Shown here in pieces: positions 26,297 to 34,931 of a stretch of 64,000 nt of DNA; the stretch's first letter is position 1; each line of letters opens with the position of its first letter. Source of the stretch: Pseudohalioglobus lutimaris. GTDB lineage: Bacteria > Pseudomonadota > Gammaproteobacteria > Pseudomonadales > Halieaceae. The stretch lies in contig NZ_PKUS01000011.1 in assembly GCF_002866825.1 (NCBI RefSeq), positions 1 to 64,000 on the forward strand. Reading direction: 5' to 3'. The position numbers and the translations under genes were made by a program. Below the pieces are notes generated by a model. It was not told the DNA's origin, did not search any database, and saw only the letters and a list, made by a program, of their open reading frames with translations.

Positions 26297-26372
26297 TTGC
26301 TGGATACCAGTTGATTTGGATCAAAAGGACACACTTGCCCAGCGCAGTGTAGATGAGCGTGGCACATAATGA
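26297..26372. promoter_or_regulatory. right copy of the duplicated regulatory region, araC/sulfatase divergent promoter
   Basis: This is the partner of 18306-18381 (ungapped, about two thirds identical by eye). It lies immediately upstream of the araC ribosome-binding site on the minus strand, while on the plus strand similarity to the left copy continues to TACACTG at about 26412. The conserved GGCACATAATGA block is the best candidate for an operator or promoter core. Functions are inferred from conservation and position. Confidence 0.65.
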
Positions 26373-26415
26373 CAAGTATTGGTGGTTCGGGTTGCGCCAG
26401 GGATTTACACTGATT

Positions 26416-26496
26416 GAAGAGCTGACGGTTACATTTGATCTGTTCGACAAGTTCGATTCAGCCAAAAATATTCTGGTGTTGCCGATAGAAAGCTGA
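26416..26496 (+). pseudogene. C-terminal remnant of a second alkylsulfatase-like gene
   Basis: In frame to the stop at 26494 the sequence reads EELTVTFDLFDKFDSAKNIL then VLPIES. This matches the C-terminus of the intact protein at 20602 (DLTVIFDMFDKFEPAKNFL, VPPLEG). Nothing of the remaining 580 residues is present; upstream lies the duplicated promoter. A deletion joined promoter to gene end. The intergenic sequence after the stop also matches that following the intact copy. Confidence 0.75.
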
Positions 26497-26536
26497 TCGT
26501 TGAAGAGAACAATGTCGTCAAGGCAGGAGAAAGAAA

Positions 26537-28924
26537 TTGAATACCACTGAAAGAACTTCGCCCTTTTATACCAGACTTTGCCTGGTAGTTTGCTCGATTG
26601 GTTTACTCTTGGGAGTAACGCAACTTCAGGCTCAGGACGTCTTACCGTTTCCGGAACCACCGTCAGCAAGTACGGCGGGCAAAACCCTTGCCGATTCAAG
26701 ACATCAATGGCGAGTCGAAGAGAGCCGGCTTCCCAAAGACGCGCCTAACATCGTCATTTTCATGACCGATGATGCGGGATTTTCCAACCCCGAGACATTT
26801 GGAGGGCCGGTTCATACGCCAACCATGAGCCGCCTGGCTAAATCAGGTATCAGTTACAACGCATTTCATACCACTGCCATGTGTTCTCCTACTAGAGCGT
26901 CATTATTAACGGGGCGTAACCATCATAGAGTTGGTGCAGGTCAGATTGCAGAATATGCTTCAGACTGGGACGGCTATGTGGGGAAAATACCCAAGTCTAC
27001 AGCCACCGTTGCACAGGTGCTTTCCTATTATGGCTACAACACGGCGGCCTTTGGGAAATGGCACAACACACCCGTGACTGACATCACAAAACTCGGGCCC
27101 TTCGACCGTTATCCAACAGGACTCGGGTTTGACTACTTTTATGGTTTTCTAGCCGGGGAAACATCGCAGTATGAACCTGTACTGTTTGAAAATACAAACC
27201 CTGTAGAGGCACCGCATGATGCCAAATATCATCTGACTGAAGATTTGGCTGAAAAGACCATTCAGTGGATTAGAACCAGTACAACACTCAACCCTGGCAC
27301 ACCGTTCTTTGTCTATTTTGCTCCAGGTGCTGTTCATGGGCCGCACCATATTTTCAAAGAGTGGGCTGACAAATATGATGGAAAGTTTGACGAAGGTTGG
27401 GAAGCATTGCGAACCATGACTTTTGAAAAACAAAAGGAACTGGGGTGGATTCCTCAGGACGCCGTGCTGAACCCCTTGGCAAAAAGCATGCAAAAGTGGA
27501 GTGATGTTCCTAAGTCTCAACGCGAGTTTCAAACACGCTTGATGGAGATCTACTCAGGATTCCTGGAGCATACTGATGTGCAGTACGGAAAGGTTGTAGA
27601 TGAACTTGAACGTCAGGGAGAGCTAGAAAACACGTTAATTATTTACATTAACTCCGATAATGGTCCCTCCGCTGAGGGTCTAAATGGAACGATATCTGAA
27701 CTGTTGGCACAGAATTCAATGCCATCAACTCAAGAACAACAAATGGAGGTTCTTAATAGAGATTATGGCGGAATGGATGCCTTAGGGGGCCCCAAACTTG
27801 ACATCATGTATCACCATGGCTGGGCTTATTCAGGATCTGCACCTTTTCAGAGTACTAAGTTAGTTGCGGCTCATCTGGGTGGAACACGAACACCCTTGGT
27901 GATTTCCTGGCCGGAAAAAATTAAGCATGACGGAAAAGTGCGCTCTCAATTCCATCACGTCAACGATATCGCTGCGACGATCTATGACATTCTTGAGATA
28001 ACAGCGCCTAAGGTTGTCGATGGAGTAGAACAGCAACAACTTGACGGAACATCCATGGCCTACACCTTCGATGATCCCGAAGCCAAGCCCACCAAGAAAA
28101 CCCAGTACTTTGAGATTATGGGCAGCCGTGGTGTTTATCACGATGGTTGGTTTGCAGGGACTCCTGGTCCTCGAACACCATGGTCTACCGACATTTCAGG
28201 TGTCACAAACTGGCAGCCAGAAAATGATGTGTGGGAACTTTACAACCTGGAAAAGGACTACTCACAGTCGCAAGACCTGGCAAAAGAAAATCCGGAAAAG
28301 CTGGCTGAGTTGAAAGCCGTATTTGACAAAGAGGCCACAGACAACCTCGTTTATCCGATTGGAGCAGGACTGTATACAGCGCTCTACAACTCCAGTGAAA
28401 TGCCTTCATCTCCTTTGACGGAATGGTCATTTTTTGAAGGTCAAGGTCGAATTCCTGAAGCCATTGCACCCAAGTTTGTAAGCGGACGCTCCACGTTGGC
28501 CGTGATCCATGCAGAAATACCAAAAGATGCAGAAGGGGTTCTTTTTGCTCTCGGTGGTATCTCGTCAGGATTCACCGTTTATATGGACAAAGGTCTACTG
28601 AAGACCGAATACAACGCCATGACATTGGACCGCTACAAGATCGCCTCGAAAGAGCCGCTCCCCACCGGCAAGGTAACGATCGAAGTAGAAACAACGTATG
28701 ACAACCAGGAGCGTATGGCTCCAGCGACGATTACCTTGAAGGTAAACAGAAAACAGGTGGGTGAGGGACGTGTAGAACGGTCAGTACCCGGTGGACACAC
28801 CGCTTCCGAGACCTTTGACGTGGGGCTCGACTATGGTTCGCCTGTGGCACTGGATTATTTTGATAGAGCGCCCTTCAGATTCAACGGCAAGATTAACGAG
28901 ATTCATATTAAATATATCCCGTAA
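26537..28924 (+). CDS. arylsulfatase (formylglycine-dependent, exported)
   Basis: Hydrolyses sulfate esters in the periplasm. The 795-residue protein has a signal peptide (LCLVVCSIGLLLGVTQLQAQ) and N-terminal metal ligands in IFMTDDAGFSNPE. Cys116 in CSPTRASLLTGR is to be converted to formylglycine. FGKWHNTP (Lys, His), GAVHGPHH and NSDNGPS (Asp-Asn) complete the active site. A C-terminal beta-sandwich-like domain (about 600-795) ends FNGKINEIHIKYIP. The start is TTG 26537 with GGAGA 6 bases upstream; no ATG is available before the catalytic domain. It is very similar to the next gene. It needs a formylglycine-generating enzyme, not seen here. Sulfated substrate unknown. Confidence 0.92.
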   Translation: MNTTERTSPFYTRLCLVVCSIGLLLGVTQLQAQDVLPFPEPPSASTAGKTLADSRHQWRVEESRLPKDAPNIVIFMTDDAGFSNPETFGGPVHTPTMSRLAKSGISYNAFHTTAMCSPTRASLLTGRNHHRVGAGQIAEYASDWDGYVGKIPKSTATVAQVLSYYGYNTAAFGKWHNTPVTDITKLGPFDRYPTGLGFDYFYGFLAGETSQYEPVLFENTNPVEAPHDAKYHLTEDLAEKTIQWIRTSTTLNPGTPFFVYFAPGAVHGPHHIFKEWADKYDGKFDEGWEALRTMTFEKQKELGWIPQDAVLNPLAKSMQKWSDVPKSQREFQTRLMEIYSGFLEHTDVQYGKVVDELERQGELENTLIIYINSDNGPSAEGLNGTISELLAQNSMPSTQEQQMEVLNRDYGGMDALGGPKLDIMYHHGWAYSGSAPFQSTKLVAAHLGGTRTPLVISWPEKIKHDGKVRSQFHHVNDIAATIYDILEITAPKVVDGVEQQQLDGTSMAYTFDDPEAKPTKKTQYFEIMGSRGVYHDGWFAGTPGPRTPWSTDISGVTNWQPENDVWELYNLEKDYSQSQDLAKENPEKLAELKAVFDKEATDNLVYPIGAGLYTALYNSSEMPSSPLTEWSFFEGQGRIPEAIAPKFVSGRSTLAVIHAEIPKDAEGVLFALGGISSGFTVYMDKGLLKTEYNAMTLDRYKIASKEPLPTGKVTIEVETTYDNQERMAPATITLKVNRKQVGEGRVERSVPGGHTASETFDVGLDYGSPVALDYFDRAPFRFNGKINEIHIKYIP

Positions 28925-28964
28925 TTTTAAAGCTGATCACGCAAGAATCTAAAAGAGTCATCAA

Positions 28965-31340
28965 ATGAATACACTATGCAAAATAAGCACGGTCACCGCG
29001 CTGGCATTCATCTGTTCAGCTTCAGCGCAGGCTGCCCCTAAAAGTGACGGGTCTGTCTTACCCTTTCCAGAACCTGGTCAGGCCAGTGTGACGGGTAAGA
29101 CATTGAAAGATTCAAAACACCAGTGGCGCAAAACCGAGGACCATCTAGCCAAAGACGCGCCGAATATTGTCATTTTTATGACCGATGATGCGGGATTCTC
29201 CAATCCTGAGGTATTTGGAGGTCCCGTTCATATGCCAACGATGGCGCGCTTGGCTGATGCTGGTATCAGCTACAACGCGTTTCACACAACTGCCATGTGT
29301 TCTCCTACCAGAGCATCATTACTGACTGGGCGTAACCACCATCGAGTGGGTGCGGGTCAGATTGCCGAGTTTGCTTCTGACTGGGATGGCTATATAGGAA
29401 AAATACCCAAGTCTGCAGCGACCGTTGCAACAGTACTTAGTGACTACGGCTATAACACATCGGCGTTCGGAAAATGGCATAACACACCCGTAACGGACAT
29501 CACCAGGCTTGGACCCTTCGATCGCTATCCAACAGGGCTGGGATTTGACTACTTTTATGGCTTTTTGGCAGGAGAGACATCACAGTATGAACCCGTGTTG
29601 TTTGAAAACACCAACCCTGTCGAAGCGCCACACGACCCCAAGTATCACCTGACAGAAGACCTGGCTGAAAAAGCTGTTCAGTGGATACGTACCAGTAAAG
29701 CGCTCAATCCTGATAAGCCTTTCTTTGTGTATTTCACCCCTGGTGCTGTTCATGGACCTCACCATGTTTTCAAGGAATGGTCGGACAAGTATGAAGGGAA
29801 ATTTGATGAGGGCTGGGAAGTGCTCAGAACCATGACCATGGCAAAACAAAAAGAGTTGGGGTGGATTCCTCAGGATGCCGTTCTTAATCCGCTGGCAGAA
29901 AGCATGCAGAAATGGGACGACATTCCGAAGTCGCAACGCGAGTTTCACACACGCTTGATGGAAATCTATTCAGGCTTTCTGGAGCATACCGATGTGCAGT
30001 ACGGCAAGATTGTTGATGAAATTGAGCGTCAGGGAGATCTAGACAATACCCTGATCATCTACATTCACTCCGATAACGGCCCTGATGCTCAAGGTAGGGA
30101 GGGAAGTATTTCTGAATTATTAGCTCACAACTCTATGCCATCCACCATTGACCAGCACCTCGACGTGCTCAATAAAGACTATGGCGGTATGGATGCATTG
30201 GGCGGACCTAAGCTCGATAGCATGTATCACCATGGCTGGGCTTATGCCGGTGCATCGCCCTTTCAGGGAACAAAACTGCTTGCTGCTTACCTGGGAGGAA
30301 CCCGTACACCCTTGGTTATATCATGGCCTGCAAAGATCAAGCATGACGGAAAAATCCGTTCGCAGTTTCACCATGTCAACGACATTGCCGCGACGATCTA
30401 TGACGTTCTTGATATTACAGCGCCCAAGTTTGTAAATGGAGTAGAACAGCAGCCGCTAGACGGTATTTCTATGGCCTACACCTTTGATAGTGCCGAAGCA
30501 AAAAGTGCTAAAACAACGCAATATTTTGAAATTATGGGTAGTCGTGGTGTTTATCACCAAGGTTGGTTTGCTGGAACCTTTGGCCCCAAAGCGCCTTGGT
30601 CAGCTGATCCATCTGGTATGATCAACTGGAAACCAGAGACAGATAAATGGGAACTCTATAACCTCAACAATGACTATTCCCAGTCAAAGGATCTTGCTCA
30701 AGAGAATCCTCAAAAACTAGCCGAGTTAAAGGCTATCTTTGATAACGTGGCGACGGATAACCTCGTCTATCCCATTGGTGCAGGATTGTATACGTCGTTT
30801 TACAGTTCCAGCGAAATGCCATCATCACCGCTTACGGAATGGAATTTTTATGAAGGGCAGACGCGGATCCCGGAAGGTTTGGCTCCTAAATTTGCAAGCG
30901 GACGTTCTACTGTGGCTGTGATTGATGCCGACATACCAAAAGATGCAGAAGGCGTGCTTTTTGCTATGGGTGGTATCTCTGCCGGATTCACCGTATATAT
31001 GGACAAGGGGTTATTGAAAGTCGAATATAATGCCCTGACCCTGAACCGTTATAAGATTACTTCTAAATCTCCAATTCAAACGGGTAAGGTGAAAATCGAG
31101 GTGACCACAAAGTATGACGCCCAAGAGCGCATGGCTCCGGCGACTATCACTTTGAAGGTCAACGGAAAGCAGGTTGGTCAGGGGCGTGTAGAGCGCTCGG
31201 TCCCCGCCATCTTCACCGCTTCTGAAACTTTTGATATCGGCATGGATCTCAATGCCCCCGTATCACTGGATTACTATGATAGAGCTCCATTTAAATTCAA
31301 TGGCAGAATCGAAAAGATCAATATCAAATATATCGATTAG
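28965..31340 (+). CDS. arylsulfatase, tandem paralogue (formylglycine-dependent, exported)
   Basis: A 791-residue sulfatase nearly colinear with the preceding one over its whole length. Signal peptide is TALAFICSASAQAA. Active-site parts: MTDDAGFSNPE, Cys112 in CSPTRASLLTGR, FGKWHNTP, GAVHGPHH, and HSDNGPD where the paralogue has NSDNGPS. The same C-terminal domain ends FNGRIEKINIKYID. It starts 40 bases after the first, so the two are co-transcribed. Differences cluster in the signal peptide and around the SDNG loop (HSDNGPDAQGREG against NSDNGPSAEGLNG), which may change specificity. Confidence 0.92.
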   Translation: MNTLCKISTVTALAFICSASAQAAPKSDGSVLPFPEPGQASVTGKTLKDSKHQWRKTEDHLAKDAPNIVIFMTDDAGFSNPEVFGGPVHMPTMARLADAGISYNAFHTTAMCSPTRASLLTGRNHHRVGAGQIAEFASDWDGYIGKIPKSAATVATVLSDYGYNTSAFGKWHNTPVTDITRLGPFDRYPTGLGFDYFYGFLAGETSQYEPVLFENTNPVEAPHDPKYHLTEDLAEKAVQWIRTSKALNPDKPFFVYFTPGAVHGPHHVFKEWSDKYEGKFDEGWEVLRTMTMAKQKELGWIPQDAVLNPLAESMQKWDDIPKSQREFHTRLMEIYSGFLEHTDVQYGKIVDEIERQGDLDNTLIIYIHSDNGPDAQGREGSISELLAHNSMPSTIDQHLDVLNKDYGGMDALGGPKLDSMYHHGWAYAGASPFQGTKLLAAYLGGTRTPLVISWPAKIKHDGKIRSQFHHVNDIAATIYDVLDITAPKFVNGVEQQPLDGISMAYTFDSAEAKSAKTTQYFEIMGSRGVYHQGWFAGTFGPKAPWSADPSGMINWKPETDKWELYNLNNDYSQSKDLAQENPQKLAELKAIFDNVATDNLVYPIGAGLYTSFYSSSEMPSSPLTEWNFYEGQTRIPEGLAPKFASGRSTVAVIDADIPKDAEGVLFAMGGISAGFTVYMDKGLLKVEYNALTLNRYKITSKSPIQTGKVKIEVTTKYDAQERMAPATITLKVNGKQVGQGRVERSVPAIFTASETFDIGMDLNAPVSLDYYDRAPFKFNGRIEKINIKYID

Positions 31341-31448
31341 AAAATATTCATGAACTCTGGCGTAGGGTGATTTTTACCGAGGTATGACATAAATCGGTTT
31401 AGTTGCGGCCCAAAAAAGCGCTGCCACTAAACTGGAACAATGACGGAG
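31341..31448. other. junction DNA after the sulfatases
   Basis: No gene is visible. A short sequence at 31337-31357 (TTAGA..AATA.TTCATGAACTC) nearly repeats at 33104-33125 at the start of the IS-split DUF1254 gene, which hints at a rearrangement joint. Confidence 0.35.
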
Positions 31449-31596
31449 AAGATTGAGAGTGCACCAGTCGGTGTGAAGGGTATTTCCTTTTCCAACTATC
31501 AGAAATTTATTGGTAAATTATGATGGTACCCTGGGAGAGCGCAAAGACGTGGCACTGGCGGGCCTACTGCATATAGTTGGTTACAGAGAGTCTTGA
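31449..31596 (+). pseudogene. internal fragment of an acyl-CoA dehydrogenase gene
   Basis: In one frame the sequence reads KIESAPVGVKGISF up to a TGA near 31525, and in a shifted frame DGTLGERKDVALAGLLH then GYRES-stop. These match consecutive parts of the intact 601-residue acyl-CoA dehydrogenase encoded at 42589 (KIEGAPVGVKGISLFICPKF and DGTLGERNDVALAGLLHKMG; DNA about 43231-43377). The fragment has a frameshift and a stop, so it is a decayed duplicate of about 50 codons. Confidence 0.75.
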
Positions 31597-31653
31597 CCCA
31601 CTATACGTATTGCCAAAAGTCACTATATCGAAATGAATGTGAAAGGATCCGAA

Positions 31654-33114
31654 ATGATGAAGACATATGTAATAGCATTGGCTAGCTTGGTGATAATGTT
31701 ATCGGGCTGTTCGTCAGACTCTAAAGATTCCCCAACAGAAGCAACGCTTATCCCAAAAGAAGAAACGCTTACGCTGGAAGAGATAACCCAAATTGCCAAA
31801 GATGCTTATGTTTACGGCTTTCCTTTAGTGCTCAACTACAAAACGATGTACGACTATGCCCTCGATAAAAAATCACCTGAGTATAAAGGAGATTTTAATT
31901 CGTTAGCATGTGTGGCCAGAGTATATACACCTGAAGATAAAGCGATTATTACACCAAACTCAGATACGCCTTATTGCATGACATGGGTAGACCTGAGAGC
32001 TGAACCGGCTGTATTCACTATTCCAAAGATAGAAAAAGAACGATTTTATCAAGTACAACTCATTGACCTCTATACACACAATTTCGCTTATATCAGTACA
32101 GTAGCAACGGGGAATGTTCCTGGTAAATACCTCCTGACCGGACCTGATTGGAAGGGAGAGGTACCCAAGGATATTACAAAGGTTATTCCTTCTGAAACGC
32201 AGTTCATTTTTAGCATTCACCGTACGCAACTCTTTAACCCCGGTGATATAGATGATCTCAAAGAAATTCAGGAGGCATACCATGTTGAGCCGTTAAGTGC
32301 TTTTCTTGGCACAAAAGCTCCCCCTGCAGCAGTGGCTATTGATTTTCCAAAGTGGGAAGCAGGAGCTGAGTTTAACGCTCAGTCTTTTGCCTATTTGGAC
32401 TTTATGCTAACTCTCGTAAAAACACCGGAGGAAGAACAAGCCCTTTTGAAAAGATTCGCAAGAATTGGATTGGACGGTAATGGTGAATTCGATATCAAGA
32501 AATTATCTCCAGAGATTCAACAAGCTCTAGAAAAAGGCGCTAAAGAGGGTCTTGCAGCTATAAAAGCATTTGGAGCGGAAGCTTCTAAAGATCGATTGTC
32601 AAGTGCGAAAGTATTTGGCACACGAGAATTCTTAAATAAAAGCGCAAAAGAAAATTATAAATTGGATGACCTGTTTATAATTCGCGCAACTGCAGCGCAG
32701 ATGGGTATATACGGAAATTCAGGTGCTGAAGCTATCTACCCTACCTATTTGGTAGATGCAGAGGATGCTCCATTAGACGCCTCAAAAAACAACTACAGAA
32801 TGACGTTCAAAAAAGGTGAACTCCCACCAGTATCAGCATTCTGGTCTCTGACAATGTATGACGGTAGAACACAGCTTCTTATTGATAACCCTCTAAACAG
32901 GTATCTTCTTAATTCTCCTATGATGGAGCAGTTTGTTATTAGTGAGGATGGTTCTTTAACCCTTTATGTGCAAAAAGAATCTCCAGGTAAAGAGCTGGAA
33001 TCAAACTGGTTACCTGCTCCAGATGGTCCTTTTTATGCTGTTTTGAGACTTTATGGTCCTAAGTCAGAGGCTCTTGAAGGTAAATGGGTTGCTCCGGGGC
33101 TTGTTAGAGAATAA
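31654..33114 (+). CDS. DUF1254/DUF1214 domain lipoprotein
   Basis: A 486-residue protein. The N-terminus MMKTYVIALASLVIMLSGCS has a lipobox with the Cys at about residue 19, so it is probably membrane-anchored. DUF1254 follows (YGFPLVLNYKTMYDYAL, TPNSDTPYCMTWVDLRAEP, RFYQVQLIDLYTHNFAYI), then DUF1214 (SAFWSLTMYDG, NRYLLNSPMM, NWLPAPDGPFYAVLRLYGP). AAAGGA lies 6 bases before ATG 31654; ATG 31633 is less likely. Base composition is visibly A+T-richer than the genes around 10-17 kb, suggesting a different origin. Function unknown. Confidence 0.88.
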   Translation: MMKTYVIALASLVIMLSGCSSDSKDSPTEATLIPKEETLTLEEITQIAKDAYVYGFPLVLNYKTMYDYALDKKSPEYKGDFNSLACVARVYTPEDKAIITPNSDTPYCMTWVDLRAEPAVFTIPKIEKERFYQVQLIDLYTHNFAYISTVATGNVPGKYLLTGPDWKGEVPKDITKVIPSETQFIFSIHRTQLFNPGDIDDLKEIQEAYHVEPLSAFLGTKAPPAAVAIDFPKWEAGAEFNAQSFAYLDFMLTLVKTPEEEQALLKRFARIGLDGNGEFDIKKLSPEIQQALEKGAKEGLAAIKAFGAEASKDRLSSAKVFGTREFLNKSAKENYKLDDLFIIRATAAQMGIYGNSGAEAIYPTYLVDAEDAPLDASKNNYRMTFKKGELPPVSAFWSLTMYDGRTQLLIDNPLNRYLLNSPMMEQFVISEDGSLTLYVQKESPGKELESNWLPAPDGPFYAVLRLYGPKSEALEGKWVAPGLVRE

Positions 33115-33735
33115 TTCATGAACTCAGACGGCGGAAAGCGGCACTCGTACCTTGCCAATCTTTCTGCTGTTGGTGATGTGGTGTATAAAATATTTAATGT
33201 AGCGAGAGAAAAAAAGATAGTTCAAAGGATTAAGGCGTTAACAATAGGCAGTTTGTTGGCTGCCACTTGTCTCATGGGTCAGGTTCATGCCCAGTCGTTG
33301 CCAAAAGATCCCATTGGTGGAAAGCCACCCGCAGGGTCAAAAGCTTCAGTTGCTGATTTAGACTATCAAGTGAAGTACCAGAGAGCTTTCGAAACTGTAC
33401 TCTGGTCGATGCCTGCTGTAGCTATCTATAGCTTTACCCATGCGACGAAGGGCGTTGGAGGTGCTGACAACACAATTCTGGCCTACTCAAAGCCAGCTGA
33501 AGCGAATCTGGAGACGCTGACCGCTAATAATGTCACTCCATACATAACAGCACTCACAGACCTGAGCAAGGGCCCCGTGGTTCTAGAAATCCCTGCTGAA
33601 ACAGACAAAGCTAGTCTATACGGTCAAATTGTCGACCACTGGCAATTGTCGATCGCCGACGTCGGCCCATCGGGTGTCGATGAGGGTAAAGGAGGCAAGT
33701 TACTGCTGACTCCTCCCGGTTATGAGAAGGAGATC

Positions 33736-33748
33736 TGTAATCCCCCCA
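33736..33748 (+). repeat. IS left terminal inverted repeat
   Basis: TGTAATCCCCCCA, perfect inverted partner of 34919-34931, directly after the target copy GATC. Confidence 0.92.
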
Positions 33749-33806
33749 AAAATCCGCAGAGGTTATAAGTAGAAAATTCCACTAAAATGAATGGAAGGAG
33801 TTTTCT

Positions 33807-34073
33807 ATGCGACAGTCACGATTTAGCGATAGCCAGATACTGGCGATCATAAAACAGAATGAGGAAGGCGTATCAGTCACCGATTTGTGCCGTGAGCATG
33901 GCATGAGCCAGGGCCTGTTCTATAAATGGCGCGCCAAATTCGGTGGCATGGACGCGTCAATGATGAAGCGTCTCAAAGAGCTTGAAGAAGAGAACAAGCG
34001 GCTCAAGAAGATGTACGCTGAAGAGCGCCTCAAGGCCGAGATCCGGCAGGAGGCCCTCGAGGGAAAGCTCTAA
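33807..34073 (+). CDS. IS3-family transposase OrfA
   Basis: An 88-residue protein: helix-turn-helix (RQSRFSDSQILAIIKQNEEG, VTDLCREHGMSQGLFYKWR) followed by a leucine-zipper-like helix (MKRLKELEEENKRLKKMY). It binds the IS ends and regulates transposition. GGAAGGAG precedes ATG 33807. In this family OrfA and OrfB can be fused by a -1 ribosomal frameshift; OrfB is in the -1 frame here, but no classical A6G slippery run is seen at the joint. Confidence 0.9.
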   Translation: MRQSRFSDSQILAIIKQNEEGVSVTDLCREHGMSQGLFYKWRAKFGGMDASMMKRLKELEEENKRLKKMYAEERLKAEIRQEALEGKL

Positions 34074-34093
34074 AGCCATCTCTGCGCAAAGAG

Positions 34094-34891
34094 ATGGCGA
34101 GGACTGCAATACAGCGCCACGGCATCAGCATCCGGTTTGGTTGCCAATGCTTGGGCGTCAGTGAATCTTGCTACTACTATGACCCCAAGTTCTCATCGGA
34201 GAACGCTGAGATCGCCGACTGGCTGCTCAGACTGACTGCAACGCATAAGCGCTGGGGCTTTGGTTTGTGCTTTTTGTATCTGCGCAACGTCAAGCACTAT
34301 GGATGGAACCACAAGAGGGTTTACAGGATCTATCGAGAGTTGGAGCTGAATTTAAGAATCAAGCCCAGGCGGCGAATCAAGCGTGACAGACCTGATGCAC
34401 TGAGCGTTCCGACCGCAGTGAACCAGGTTTGGTCGATGGATTTTATGAGCGACTCGCTCGCAGACGGACGACTGCTGCGGACATTCAATGTGCTCGATGA
34501 TTACAACCGTGAGGGTCTTGGCATTGAAGTCGATTTGTCACTCCCAAGTGCGCGAGTCATCCGCAGCCTTGAGCAAATCATTGAATGGCGCGGCAAGCCC
34601 TGCGCTATTCGGCTCGACAACGGGCCAGAATATATCGCGCAATCACTCGTCGACTGGGCGAGCAAGAACCGGATTACCTTGATGTATATTCAGCCGGGAA
34701 AGCCAACGCAGAATGCGTATATCGAAAGATACAACCGGACTGTGCGCCATGAGTGGTTGGACATGCACGCCTTCGAATCAGTTGATCATGCGCAGCATCT
34801 CGCGACAGAATGGTTATGGCTTTACAATAACGAACGCCCCAACACGGCGATTGGCGGAGTGCCGCCAAGACGCCTGTTAGAAGCAGCATGA
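34094..34891 (+). CDS. IS3-family transposase OrfB (DDE integrase domain)
   Basis: A 265-residue catalytic subunit. The HTH_21-like N-terminal part (HGISIRFGCQCLGVSESCYY, GWNHKRVYRIYRELEL) is followed by the rve core. The DDE residues are in VWSMDFMSD (Asp), IRLDNGPEYI (Asp) and NAYIERYNRT (Glu). It ends YNNERPNTAIGGVPPRRLLEAA. All catalytic residues are intact. The in-frame sequence extends upstream of ATG 34094 (KPSLRKE), compatible with production as an OrfAB fusion. Confidence 0.9.
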   Translation: MARTAIQRHGISIRFGCQCLGVSESCYYYDPKFSSENAEIADWLLRLTATHKRWGFGLCFLYLRNVKHYGWNHKRVYRIYRELELNLRIKPRRRIKRDRPDALSVPTAVNQVWSMDFMSDSLADGRLLRTFNVLDDYNREGLGIEVDLSLPSARVIRSLEQIIEWRGKPCAIRLDNGPEYIAQSLVDWASKNRITLMYIQPGKPTQNAYIERYNRTVRHEWLDMHAFESVDHAQHLATEWLWLYNNERPNTAIGGVPPRRLLEAA

Positions 34892-34918
34892 TTTTCTACA
34901 AATAGCTGCTGCGCAAAA

Positions 34919-34931
34919 TGGGGGGATTACA
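34919..34931 (-). repeat. IS right terminal inverted repeat
   Basis: TGGGGGGATTACA, perfect inverted partner of 33736-33748, directly before the second target copy GATC. Confidence 0.92.

Larger units (their letters stand above)
33736..34931 (+). mobile_element. complete IS3-family insertion sequence (IS51/IS407-like)
   Basis: The 1196-bp element has perfect 13-base terminal inverted repeats, TGTAATCCCCCCA at 33736-33748 and its complement at 34919-34931. It is flanked by a 4-base target duplication GATC (33732-33735 and 34932-34935). It carries two overlapping-type reading frames, orfA and orfB, the second in the -1 frame. Four-base duplications fit the IS51/IS407 branch. No inactivating change is visible, so it may still be mobile. 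Confidence 0.92.

Noticed and set aside
26286-26699. N-terminal extension of the AraC regulator
   Set aside because: It would cover the divergent promoter, the alkylsulfatase remnant and the sulfatase start; ATG 26285 has a good ribosome-binding site.
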